Assembly (NCBI GenBank): GCA_934726455.1 | Contig: CAKVDS010000026.1 | Location: 1-32,365, forward strand | DNA from: an uncultured Bacteroidales bacterium | Lineage (GTDB): Bacteria > Bacteroidota > Bacteroidia > Bacteroidales > UBA932 | Reading direction: 5' to 3' | Length of the DNA: 32,365 nt | Part shown: piece by piece, positions 1 through 8,120 of the stretch | Layout of the letters: the number at the start of each line of letters is the position of its first letter | How positions within the stretch are numbered: position 1 is the first letter of the stretch | The notes under the pieces: model-generated | What the model was told of the DNA's origin: nothing | What the model saw: the letters and a program-made list of their open reading frames with translations, nothing else | Databases searched by the model: none | Program-made: the position numbers and the translations under genes

Positions 1-839
1 AGCAGGCTGAACGGATTGTATATGTCTTCGGATTTGGCGCAGAAATGGTAACCGTCATAGTTGCTTTTGAGTTTGGAGAGCAGCGCCTCGGCTGACAGCC
101 CCAGTTCATCCGCCATTTCCTGCACAGGGGTACTCATCCGGGTCTCCAGCTCGCTTTGGGATATGCCGCAGATGGCTGAATATCTTGGCATCATGGAGAT
201 GTTCTTAAGGTTGTTGAGTTCGCTGAATATGCTGAGCTGTGCGAACTTGGTGATGCCGGTTATGAAGACGAACCTCAGATATGGGTCGAGGCTCTTGATG
301 GGGCTGTAGAAGTTCCTCATTATCTGCCTCATCGGGGCGAGTCTCTCCTGATTGTTCATCACATCGAGAAGAGGAGCGTCGTACTCGTCTATGATGACCA
401 CAGCTTTCTCTCCGGTCTGCTCTACGGCCCTTTGGACAAGGCCCTCGAAGCGCTGGTTGATCTGAGTCTCGTCCTCAACTTTTCCGTAAATTTCTTCGTA
501 TCGGCTGAGTTTCAGGCCCAATTCACTTGTCAGCTGCTCCTCGTCCAGATGCTTCGCCGTGGACATGTCGAAGTGGAGCACGGGGTGTTTGGGCCATTCT
601 TTCTTCAGCTTCCCCGCCTCCAGCCCCTCGAACAGTTCCTTGTCTCCGGCGAAATAGCTGTGGATGGTGGAGGAGAGCAGGGACTTTCCGAAGCGCCTCG
701 GCCGGCTGAGGAACACATAACTGTAGTTTTCCGCCAGATCGTGGACATATCCTGTCTTGTCGATGTAGAGGTATCCTCCATCGATTATCTTGTCAAATGT
801 CTGCACCCCTATAGGGTACTTGATTCTTTTCTCCTCCAT
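1..839 (-). CDS. AAA-ATPase-like protein of the DUF1703/PD-(D/E)XK group, 3' part outside window
   Basis: The first 279 codons are visible; the gene runs off the left edge. The N-terminus (MEEKRIKYPIGVQTF) and the following IDKT motif near residue 26 are typical of the AAA-ATPase_like family (PF09820), which usually carries a C-terminal PD-(D/E)XK nuclease domain that would lie outside the window. A P-loop variant RPRRFGKSLL sits at residues 46-55 and a Walker B-like VVIIDEYD near residues 146-153. Members are abundant in Bacteroidales, often in many copies per genome. Their role is not established; a mobile-element or defence function is often supposed. The start is the ATG at 839, with a promoter-like box 26 bases upstream. 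Family assignment is firm, function is not. Confidence 0.85.
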   Translation of the reverse strand, partial: MEEKRIKYPIGVQTFDKIIDGGYLYIDKTGYVHDLAENYSYVFLSRPRRFGKSLLSSTIHSYFAGDKELFEGLEAGKLKKEWPKHPVLHFDMSTAKHLDEEQLTSELGLKLSRYEEIYGKVEDETQINQRFEGLVQRAVEQTGEKAVVIIDEYDAPLLDVMNNQERLAPMRQIMRNFYSPIKSLDPYLRFVFITGITKFAQLSIFSELNNLKNISMMPRYSAICGISQSELETRMSTPVQEMADELGLSAEALLSKLKSNYDGYHFCAKSEDIYNPFSL

Positions 840-865
840 AGCCGTAGTTAAATGATGTCCAACTT

Positions 866-873
866 CAAATATA
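866..873 (-). promoter_or_regulatory. Bacteroidota -7 box (TATATTTG) for the AAA-ATPase gene
   Basis: An exact TAnnTTTG match on the minus strand lies 26 bases before the ATG at 839. No convincing TTG was found at the usual 19-21 base spacing, so only the -7 element is supported. Confidence 0.45.
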
Positions 874-991
874 GCGAAAATAATTGGAAACATGCGGTGA
901 GGCTAGCAGGTCAGTGGCCGTTATCTCCCAGTAGAGGTATATCCTTTCAGTTTCAAAGAGTTCCTTCGCTCACGGGACATTCCTGTTCCCG

Positions 992-1137
992 TCAATAAAA
1001 ATAGGCCACGGCCTCTTCTGAAGGAGCCTTGAGGGTCAGGGATTTGCCTCCCTTGACCCTTGAGGCTTTTCCTATGGCCTGTCCGCTCGACGGGTCTATC
1101 CAGACGAGGCTGTAGCTTCTCTTGTCGCCACTGAGGT
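992..1137 (-). pseudogene. 3' remnant of a glycoside-hydrolase-like gene
   Basis: Just behind the stop of the tricorn-type protease gene, on the same strand but in another frame, an open stretch of about 48 codons ends in a TGA at 992-994. It reads DLSGDKRSYSLVWIDPSSG, then GQAIGKASRVKGGKSLTL, and closes with a short tail. The W-I-D-P-x-S-G pattern followed by a beta-strand tail resembles the C-terminal 'putative collagen-binding' module found at the end of DUF4038-type bacterial glycoside hydrolases. There is no start codon or upstream catalytic domain. I infer a remnant left by deletion or recombination. It could also be a chance open frame. Confidence 0.4.
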
Positions 1138-4100
1138 CTATTGGGCTATTTCCTTGAGCATTTCTTCCACGGCCGCTTCAAGCTGCCTGTCTTCGCCGCG
1201 CAGCACTGAGGCGGGGTCGTTGTAGACTTCGATGTCCGGTTCTATCTGGTTGTTCTCCACGAAGCGTCCGTCAGCGACAGACCATGAGCCTACCTGAGGA
1301 ATTCCGAATACGAGGGAACTGTCGATGAGAGTCTCCCACCATACGGCTGTCATGGTGCCCGGGATCGGGGCCCCGATCAGCTTGCCTATGCCGAGCTGGC
1401 GGTAGGCGAGAGGGGTGCCTGAGGCATCGGAGTAATTGTCTTCACCGACGAGCATGCACGAAGGTTTTGTCCATTTTGTGAACGGCTCGTCTCCGATGAA
1501 CTGCCCGCGCGGGATGTATTTGGTGTAGAGTCTGCCTCCGAGGAACGTGACCACATCATCGTGGAGCCATCCTCCGCCGTTGTGCCTGGTGTCTACTATG
1601 AGGGCGTCGCAGCCGCGGTATTTGCCGAGAGCCTTGGAGAACATTTCACGGAAACTGTCCGAATCCATGCCCTGGATGTGTACATAGCCCACACGTCCGC
1701 CGGAGAGCTTCTCCACCATCTCTTCGCGTTGGCGTACCCACCTGCGGTATAGCGGGGTGCTGTCAGAGAATGCCGGTGTGACGAACATCTCCTCCGGCTT
1801 GCCGGAGCCTTTCTTCACCGTGATGCAGATCCGCTTGCCGGCCTTGTCCTCAAGGGCCGACAGCACGTCCGCAGGGCTTTCAAGGCTGCGGCCTTCTATG
1901 GTCTCGATGATATCCCCGGCCTTTATTTCAGAATCTGCCAGAGAGAGCACTCCGCCAGGGAGCACTTCCTTGATTTTCAGGCCTTTCCCCGTCCAGTCCG
2001 TGTCGTAGAGCACGCCGAGATAACCCATGTTGCGTGTCGTTGCGGCGCGGTAGCGTGCGCCGGTGTGAGAACCGTTGAGTTCTCCGAGCATTTCGGAGAG
2101 GAGATCCTGGAAGTCGAAGTTGTTGTTGATGTGCGGGAGGAAGGCTGCGTAGTTGTCGTGACAGTACTGCCAGTCCGTACCATGAAGATCTTTGACATAG
2201 AATTTCTCCAGAACCTGTTTCCAGACATGCTCGAACATGTATTTGCGCTCCAGGGCCGGCTTATACTCATATTCTCCGGAGAATGTGATGGCTTCGCTCT
2301 TGCCGGAAGGGAGGGAGAGCTTGGACAGCCCGCGGCCGGAGAAGACATAGAGGCTCTTGCCGTCAGAAGACGGGTAGAATGTGCCGGATACGCCTTTTGC
2401 GAGCACGCTGATGCTGCCTTCCTGCAGGTCGCGCACGCAGAGGTCGTAGCCCTTTTCGAGTCTTTGGGTGAAGTAGAGCTTGTTGCCGTCGGTGCTCAGG
2501 AAGTGGTCTCCCATCATGTTTGAGTTCGGGGTGAGCCTCTTGATGCGGTCGTCCCTGCCGGCGAGGTCGAGTTTGAGTTTCTCCATCTTGTTCTTGGCCT
2601 TGTCAAGCGAGTCTTTCTTCTCCTCTTTCTTCTCGGCTTTCACTTCTTTCTCGGATTTGAGCATGTTGTCGATTTCTATCTGCTCCTTGCTGCGTCCGAA
2701 TTCCGTCATGGCCTTGCCGTCGAAGAACATGATGTAGATGTCGCTTTCTGCACCCCAGCTGCCGTGACTGCGGTAGCCGTTCTTGTCGGATTCCCAGGTC
2801 ATGGCTTTGCCGCCGAGCGCCCATTTGAAGTTGCTGTCGGAGTATCCGCTGCGGGTGAGGTCGGTGATTTCACCTGTCTCGATGTCGATCAGGGCCACAT
2901 CGGAGTTGTTCCATCCTCCGTTTGCCTGCCAGTTGCAGAGGATATAGTGGCTGTCAGGGCTCCATTCGAATCCCTGGTCTCCATCGCTGTAGGAATAGTT
3001 GACGTCTTTGAACAGGGATTTCTCTTTCCCACTCTTGATGTTCTTGATTACCAGTTCGGTACGGTTGCGGTAGTATGCCACCCACTTGCCGTCCGGGGAC
3101 ACGTCCGGCTGGAAACAGGTCTCGCCCGGGGCGGATACGAGCTCTTCTTTGGTCTGCACTGCGTATGTGAAGAGCTTGTCTTCCTTGCGGACGAGGGATG
3201 TCTTGTATATGCCCCAGTGGCCGTCACGTTCGGATGAGTAGTACAGTTCCCTCCCGTCGGCGGAGAAATCCACATTTCTCTCCTGCTCCGGGGTGTTGGT
3301 GATGCGCCTTGTGGTGCGGAACTCTGTCGAGGTTACGAACACGTCGCCTCTTATTATCATTGCAACTTCTTTCCCGTCAGGTGATACGGCCATGGAACTT
3401 GCACCTGAACTGTAGTTGAATTTCTGCAGTTCGCGTTCGCTCTCGTCGCGTGTCAGGCTTATATTCACCTTGGCCGGACTTCCGCCTTCTCTCAGCGTAT
3501 AGATGTCGCCGTTGCATGAGTATGCGAGCGTGCCGTTGTCAGATATGGACAGGAAGCGGACCGGGTTGCGCTTTTCGAATGTCAGCTGGACGGATTCTCC
3601 CGGTTTCGAGATGGAACTGCGCCAGATGTTGGAACACTTGCCGTCCCGCTCGCTGAGGTAGTAGAATGTGTCCCCGTCGGAGGCGAACACCGGATTGCGG
3701 TCCTCTCCGCGGTAGTCGCTGAGCTTTGTGAATTCGCCTCTGGAACTGATGCCTTTCTCGCCTGCAGGCGGCGTATATTTCCAGATGTCGCGCGTGACTG
3801 AAGATGTGTGGTGCTTGCGGAGCGGATCTTCGTATCCCTTGTAGTCTTCATATATGATGGTGCCGTCCCTGCCTGCGCTCATCGCCATGATCGGCAGTGA
3901 GGTGACCAGTGCCGGGGCGCTTCCGGAGAGATCCGTGCGGTAGAGCTGGGCCGTGCCGGGGAAGTCTCCGTAGTTCTCACTCTCCACCGCGCCGTTGTAC
4001 CAGCTGAAGAGGATGCTGCCGTCTTCCAGTACGGCGAGCGGCGTCTCGCTGCCGGGGAGGGAAGTGATGCGCTTCGGGGTTCCGCCGGTCTTCGATGTCA

Positions 4101-4377
4101 GGAAGATGTCCTTGCCTGATTCTCTGTATGAGACGAACACTATGCTCTGCCCGTCCCGTGTCCAGAGGGGGTCCGAGTCGTAGGCCTGGTTGGATGTGAT
4201 CTGCGTGGCTTCTCCGCCTGAGGCGGGCACGGTCCAGATGTCACCTTTATAGCTGAACGCTATGGTGCTTCCGTCCGGGGAGATGCTGTTGCGTCTTATC
4301 CAGGACGGGGTCATGGCTGTCGCTGCGCAGGTTAACAGCAGCGCGGCAGCGGAAAGGAGAATTGTTTTTGACGACAT
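1138..4377 (-). CDS. Secreted tricorn-type S41 peptidase (beta-propeller, PDZ, tail-specific protease)
   Basis: This is a 1079-residue protein with a signal peptide (about residues 1-21, ending TCAATA). Repeated WD40/PD40-like strands (SPDGSTIAF, DVSPDGKWVAYY, EWSPDSHYILC) form propeller blades over residues 25-690, interrupted by a Lys/Glu-rich charged stretch near 565-612. A core helical domain carries the GSHTG motif near residue 770, matching the catalytic His of tricorn. It is followed by a PDZ domain (about 790-870) and the S41 protease domain, with the likely nucleophile Ser in NYSDAS near residue 982 and a C-terminal ENNQIEPDIEV motif. The family trims peptides to short oligopeptides; the signal peptide places this one in the periplasm. 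It starts 6 bases after the dinB stop, so it is probably co-transcribed with dinB, an odd pairing. Confidence 0.93.
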   Translation of the reverse strand: MSSKTILLSAAALLLTCAATAMTPSWIRRNSISPDGSTIAFSYKGDIWTVPASGGEATQITSNQAYDSDPLWTRDGQSIVFVSYRESGKDIFLTSKTGGTPKRITSLPGSETPLAVLEDGSILFSWYNGAVESENYGDFPGTAQLYRTDLSGSAPALVTSLPIMAMSAGRDGTIIYEDYKGYEDPLRKHHTSSVTRDIWKYTPPAGEKGISSRGEFTKLSDYRGEDRNPVFASDGDTFYYLSERDGKCSNIWRSSISKPGESVQLTFEKRNPVRFLSISDNGTLAYSCNGDIYTLREGGSPAKVNISLTRDESERELQKFNYSSGASSMAVSPDGKEVAMIIRGDVFVTSTEFRTTRRITNTPEQERNVDFSADGRELYYSSERDGHWGIYKTSLVRKEDKLFTYAVQTKEELVSAPGETCFQPDVSPDGKWVAYYRNRTELVIKNIKSGKEKSLFKDVNYSYSDGDQGFEWSPDSHYILCNWQANGGWNNSDVALIDIETGEITDLTRSGYSDSNFKWALGGKAMTWESDKNGYRSHGSWGAESDIYIMFFDGKAMTEFGRSKEQIEIDNMLKSEKEVKAEKKEEKKDSLDKAKNKMEKLKLDLAGRDDRIKRLTPNSNMMGDHFLSTDGNKLYFTQRLEKGYDLCVRDLQEGSISVLAKGVSGTFYPSSDGKSLYVFSGRGLSKLSLPSGKSEAITFSGEYEYKPALERKYMFEHVWKQVLEKFYVKDLHGTDWQYCHDNYAAFLPHINNNFDFQDLLSEMLGELNGSHTGARYRAATTRNMGYLGVLYDTDWTGKGLKIKEVLPGGVLSLADSEIKAGDIIETIEGRSLESPADVLSALEDKAGKRICITVKKGSGKPEEMFVTPAFSDSTPLYRRWVRQREEMVEKLSGGRVGYVHIQGMDSDSFREMFSKALGKYRGCDALIVDTRHNGGGWLHDDVVTFLGGRLYTKYIPRGQFIGDEPFTKWTKPSCMLVGEDNYSDASGTPLAYRQLGIGKLIGAPIPGTMTAVWWETLIDSSLVFGIPQVGSWSVADGRFVENNQIEPDIEVYNDPASVLRGEDRQLEAAVEEMLKEIAQ

Positions 4378-4383
4378 TGTCGG

Positions 4384-5547
4384 TTAATCTTTTTTGTCGC
4401 TCAAGTTACGAAAAAAATCGTATTTCTTGTCCCAATCGCGGTAGTATTGCAGGCGGCTGTCCTCGAACAGGCTCATCTGCACGGCCTCCTCTCTTGAGAA
4501 TCTGGATACGCCAAGCCCTACCTGACGAAGTGGTGAGCGGCCGTCCCAGATTTCGGGAAGCATGCGTCTGGCCTCGTTGAGGATTATTGCCGTGATGTCT
4601 GTCGGCTGCGGCATGCTGCATTGTTTCTGCTTGACGGAGAAGTCGTTGTATTTTACGAACATCGACACGCACGAAGCGCTGAAGCCGGTTTTACGCAGCC
4701 TGTGCGCGACGATGCAGGCCACATTGAAAAGTGCCCTGTCAAGTTCTTTGGGGTCGCTGATGTCATGGGCGAAAGTCCTTTCTGCGCTGATGCTTTTGGC
4801 ATCCTGTGTCTCGGTTTCGACCGGGGAGTCGTCAATGCCGTTGGCGCTCTGATGCAGCTGGGCTGCGAACTTCTTGCCGACGAGTCTGGCAAGTGCGCCC
4901 TCTCCGGTCCGGGCGAGATCACCTATGGTTCGGATTCCGTATGCCTCAAGACGCGTCCTTGTCTTCCTGCCGACCCAGAGAAGGTCGCCGACTCCGAGCG
5001 GCCACATCTTTTCAGGGATTTCTTCTGTCCAGAGTGTGTGGACTTTGTCCGGCTTCTCGAAATCGGAGGCCATTTTGGCGAGCAGCTTGTTGGGGCCGAT
5101 GCCGACATTGACGGTGAAACCGAGCCGGGATTTTATTTCATCTTTCAGCGCTGTCGCGACTTCAACGGGATCTTTGCGGTAGAGGCGGAACGTCATGTCG
5201 ATGAAGCACTCGTCGATGGAAAATTTCTGCAGGACGGGGGAGTAGCTGCGGCATATCTCCATGAACGCATCGGAGCATTGTTTGTACCAGGGCCAGTCCC
5301 CGCGCACGATGACAAGGTCGGGGCAGGTCCGCAGTGCCATCCCTATCGGTTCGGCTGTTTTGACTCCGAGTTTCTTGGCGGGTATGGAAGCTGCGGTCAC
5401 GATGCTCCGCCTGTCCGACGGATCTCCGGAGACGACGGACGGCACGAGCCTTATGTCGGGTTGGCCCTCGGAAATCAGCTTTACGGCTGCCCAACTGAGG
5501 AAAGCCGAATTGGCGTCGATATGGAATATGACCCTTTTGAACTTCAT
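4384..5547 (-). CDS. dinB: Y-family DNA polymerase IV
   Basis: The 387-residue protein begins MKFKRVIFHIDANSAF. The catalytic motifs are FHIDANSAF near residue 10 (first metal-binding Asp) and SIDECFID near residues 105-112 (Asp-Glu pair). A helix-hairpin-helix/thumb region (LEAYGIRTIGDLART) follows, then the little-finger domain. The product is an error-prone translesion polymerase. An upstream in-frame ATG at 5571 would add eight residues, but it falls inside the spacer of a full promoter (TTTG, 19 bases, TAATTTTG) whose -7 box ends 5 bases before the ATG at 5547. The shorter start is therefore chosen. The tricorn-type protease follows after 6 bases. No SOS box was recognised. Confidence 0.93.
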   Translation of the reverse strand: MKFKRVIFHIDANSAFLSWAAVKLISEGQPDIRLVPSVVSGDPSDRRSIVTAASIPAKKLGVKTAEPIGMALRTCPDLVIVRGDWPWYKQCSDAFMEICRSYSPVLQKFSIDECFIDMTFRLYRKDPVEVATALKDEIKSRLGFTVNVGIGPNKLLAKMASDFEKPDKVHTLWTEEIPEKMWPLGVGDLLWVGRKTRTRLEAYGIRTIGDLARTGEGALARLVGKKFAAQLHQSANGIDDSPVETETQDAKSISAERTFAHDISDPKELDRALFNVACIVAHRLRKTGFSASCVSMFVKYNDFSVKQKQCSMPQPTDITAIILNEARRMLPEIWDGRSPLRQVGLGVSRFSREEAVQMSLFEDSRLQYYRDWDKKYDFFRNLSDKKD

Positions 5548-5552
5548 CCGGA

Positions 5553-5583
5553 CAAAATTAGCAAGATTCATGTCGGAAACAAA
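5553..5583 (-). promoter_or_regulatory. Bacteroidota promoter for dinB
   Basis: On the minus strand TTTG (5583-5580), 19 bases and TAATTTTG (5560-5553) match the sigma-ABfr consensus in sequence and spacing. Only 5 bases (TCCGG) separate the box from the ATG at 5547, predicting a nearly leaderless transcript. Confidence 0.75.
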
Positions 5584-5677
5584 GAGTATTGCTGCATTTC
5601 GGGATAAGTCGTTTATTTATAGGATATAAAATAAAAATGTTTTAACTGGTAACAAAAACGTTATCCATGCATTGCAG

Positions 5678-5724
5678 GCTGAAATAAAGAAAATCCGGCC
5701 GGAACCACAGTGATTCCGGCCGGA
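5678..5724 (-). terminator. Rho-independent terminator behind the GH10 gene
   Basis: A perfect 11-bp stem (5694-5704 paired with 5714-5724, arms TCCGGCCGGAA / TTCCGGCCGGA) has a 9-base loop. Reading on the minus strand it is followed by the T-rich TTTCTTTATTT. It lies about 54 bases after the xylanase stop. Confidence 0.8.
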
Positions 5725-5777
5725 CGTTATTCATAGGACGATGCGCTCAGCGGCGGCATCGTGCTCAGGGCTTGGCG

Positions 5778-6929
5778 TCAATATTTGTCGGCGTTGGCGA
5801 TGATCCAGTCCACTACCGGTTTCTGTTTGTAGCTGCGGTCGAAGAGCAGCGGCGCATCGATGCGGCCTTCCATCCTTACAGGGAATCCGTTCTTCCAGCT
5901 GTCTCCGTCCTGAATGCCCCATACATTGATGCGGCGGATCTTGTCGTGCTGCCTGAGGAACATGTCCCAGAACATCTGGGCCCTCTCGTTCCATTTGTCG
6001 TAGGCCTCCTGAGGTATGCCGTCCGGGTAAGGCACCATGATGTCGTGAAGCTTCTTCGCGAGTTCCGGATTCTTGCGTATCTCCGGGAACGGAACTCCGG
6101 CGAGGTCCGCAGTCATCGCTATGGTAGGGAGAATGGACATGTCAAGTTCGGTGAACATCACGTCCACTCCGCACGCGTGTACATCCTCAATGTTCTTCTC
6201 AAGCTGCTTGACATCCGGATAATCCATGCCGAAGTGGCCCTGAAAACCAACAGCATCTATTCTGATGCCCCTGCTCTGGAGATCCTTGACCATCTTGATG
6301 ACGGTCGCGATCTTGCCCTCGCAGTGCATGTTGTAGTCGTTGTAGTAGAGTTCGCAGTCCGGGTCGGCCTCATGAGCATATTGGAATGCGAGAGGGATGA
6401 ACTCCTCGCCGAGTATCTTGTAGAAAGGGCTCTGCCTCCAGCTGCCGTCGTCGTTGATGGCTTCGTTGACAACATCCCAGCCCTTGATGCGTCCTTTGTA
6501 GCGTCCGACCACAGTATATATATGGTCTTTCATGCGGGCTTTCAGTTCTTCTGGAGAGACATCCGTGCCGTCTTCATTTTTGGCGAACCAAGCCGGGAGC
6601 TGTGAGTGCCAGATCAGGCAGTGTCCATAGACGGTGAGATTGTTCTTCTCCCCGAAGTCCACATACTTGTCCGCGAGTTCCCACTTGAAAACACCTTTTT
6701 CCGGCTGGAGTTCCTCGCTCTTGAGGCAGTTCTCCGGCTCGATGGCGTTGAAGTGCCTGAACAGGATGGAATCACCTTTGGCGTCCTGGCTTCGAATCTG
6801 GCTTTCGTTGATTGCCGCACCGATCAGAAATTTGCCCTCAAGGGCATCTTTCAGTGTCTGTGGTTGTTGTGGTTTGGTTGTGCACGCCGCCAGCATTGCC
6901 AGAGGCAGCAGAAAAATGGCTTTTTTCAT
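5778..6929 (-). CDS. GH10 endo-1,4-beta-xylanase, lipoprotein
   Basis: The 383-residue protein has a lipoprotein signal (MKKAIFLLPLAMLAAC), so it should be anchored to a membrane and is possibly surface exposed. The remainder is a single GH10 TIM barrel. The acid/base Glu156 lies in WDVVNEAIND and the nucleophile Glu261 in MFTELDMS. The substrate-binding GHCLIWHSQLP motif near residue 105 and the C-terminal VWGIQDGDSW are also present. It cleaves internal bonds of xylan. It is divergent from the DUF1573-GH3-CE15 group, which would complete xylan breakdown. It has no carbohydrate-binding module, and no SusC/D genes are nearby. Confidence 0.95.
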   Translation of the reverse strand: MKKAIFLLPLAMLAACTTKPQQPQTLKDALEGKFLIGAAINESQIRSQDAKGDSILFRHFNAIEPENCLKSEELQPEKGVFKWELADKYVDFGEKNNLTVYGHCLIWHSQLPAWFAKNEDGTDVSPEELKARMKDHIYTVVGRYKGRIKGWDVVNEAINDDGSWRQSPFYKILGEEFIPLAFQYAHEADPDCELYYNDYNMHCEGKIATVIKMVKDLQSRGIRIDAVGFQGHFGMDYPDVKQLEKNIEDVHACGVDVMFTELDMSILPTIAMTADLAGVPFPEIRKNPELAKKLHDIMVPYPDGIPQEAYDKWNERAQMFWDMFLRQHDKIRRINVWGIQDGDSWKNGFPVRMEGRIDAPLLFDRSYKQKPVVDWIIANADKY

Positions 6930-6948
6930 CGTGATATTAATTTGGCGA

Positions 6949-6956
6949 CAAAGTTA
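6949..6956 (-). promoter_or_regulatory. -7 box (TAACTTTG) for the GH10 xylanase
   Basis: An exact TAnnTTTG match on the minus strand lies 19 bases before the ATG at 6929. No clear TTG was found at the expected -33 distance. Confidence 0.5.
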
Positions 6957-7070
6957 AAAAATGCCTTATGAAGCGGCCTTGGATGGTGTTACATTCTCTT
7001 TCGCTTTTGCAACATAAGACATTCTCTTCGAAAAAGTAGCGGCGGCAAAACTTAATGTATCGCCAGAATA

Positions 7071-7100
7071 TTGCGCCTTTGCCGGATAGGGGTAACTTTG
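7071..7100 (+). promoter_or_regulatory. Bacteroidota promoter for the DUF1573-GH3-CE15 group
   Basis: TTG (7071-7073), 19 bases and TAACTTTG (7093-7100) match the consensus exactly. The ATG follows after 7 bases, leaving little or no leader. Confidence 0.75.
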
Positions 7101-7107
7101 TCCCCGG

Positions 7108-8115
7108 ATGGTAAAATTGGTTAAATTATTTGTTGCTCTCGCCTTCTTGCACTTCAATGTTCAGGGAGGCGAGATTTCTATTGTCTTTGACTCCACCGGG
7201 TGTGATTTCGGTATGGTGGAGTCCACGCAGGGACCTTTGCGCCATTCGTTCCGCTTTCTCAACAGCGGCTCCTCGACCGTCTCTCTCGCAGCGCCGGTTC
7301 CCGGATGCAGCTGCATCAGCGCTTCTCTCAATCCCCGCGAAGTCCTGCCCGGCCAGACCGGCACTGTGGATGTGGCATTTGACCTGTCCGGGGTATCCGG
7401 ATATGCCGAACGGACAGTGGGAATATTCACACGCAGCGGGGAGGAGGTGGCTACGCTCAGCCTCTCGGCCATTGTGCGCGGCGCCGGCGACGGGATTGAT
7501 GAATTGTGTCCGGTCGCCCTGACCCCCGCTCTGCGTGCCTCGCGCCGGGAGATTCCGTTCGGGTATATATATAATGGTGAATCTGCCCGGAAACGGATAA
7601 AGGTAGTCAATGTCACCTCGAAACCTCTGCCGCTCAAGTTGAGATGCAGCAATCCTGCAATGCAGATTACGGCTCCGGCACTGCTTGTCCCCGGGGAGCT
7701 GGCGGAACTCAGCTTGGTTTACACCGGTCCGGGCGAAGACTGGACGAGCAGCCGTGATACCATCATTGTTGATGCCGGGGGAGAACCCGGTACATTGATG
7801 GCTTCCTGCATCAGGCTCCGGCGGGAAGACGGCACAGGCGCCGTGCTCCGCACTTATCCTTCAGTGGGCAGGTTGCGGCGCAATTTTTTGTCGAACATGT
7901 ACGGCGGATACATCGAACTCCATAATGACGGGGCAGCACCTCTGGTGATCCATGCCGTGCGCGGCAGCGCCGATTCAAACCTGCGGGCCGGAACGGTGCT
8001 CCAGCCCGGCACCGCCCTTAAAGTGAGGGTGCGCACGAGGGAGGAATCCGTGAGGCTAGAGATATTTACCAACGATCCGAAAAGACCATATAAAGAATTG
8101 ATATACAAACACTGA
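7108..8115 (+). CDS. DUF1573 domain protein, exported
   Basis: The 335-residue protein has an N-terminal signal peptide (MVKLVKLFVALAFLHFNVQG). The DUF1573 signature follows: a FDFG-like strand (CDFGMVEST), then HSFRFLNSG, PGCSCIS and LPGQTGTVDVAFD. At least one more Ig-like repeat (residues about 145-230) has the same strand pattern (IPFGYIYNGESARKRIKVVN), and a third may be near 250-330. These are ASH/Ig-type folds in the periplasm or at the surface, of unknown function. The stop is 5 bases before the GH3 gene, so the two are probably one transcript. The gene may simply share the promoter, or the protein may help envelope assembly of the enzymes; the sequence does not decide. Confidence 0.85.
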   Translation: MVKLVKLFVALAFLHFNVQGGEISIVFDSTGCDFGMVESTQGPLRHSFRFLNSGSSTVSLAAPVPGCSCISASLNPREVLPGQTGTVDVAFDLSGVSGYAERTVGIFTRSGEEVATLSLSAIVRGAGDGIDELCPVALTPALRASRREIPFGYIYNGESARKRIKVVNVTSKPLPLKLRCSNPAMQITAPALLVPGELAELSLVYTGPGEDWTSSRDTIIVDAGGEPGTLMASCIRLRREDGTGAVLRTYPSVGRLRRNFLSNMYGGYIELHNDGAAPLVIHAVRGSADSNLRAGTVLQPGTALKVRVRTREESVRLEIFTNDPKRPYKELIYKH

Positions 8116-8120
8116 ATCTT

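Noticed and set aside
4621..5607. Long open frame on the plus strand opposite dinB
   Set aside because: The polymerase motifs on the minus strand explain the region; the plus-strand frame shows no domain and crosses the dinB promoter.
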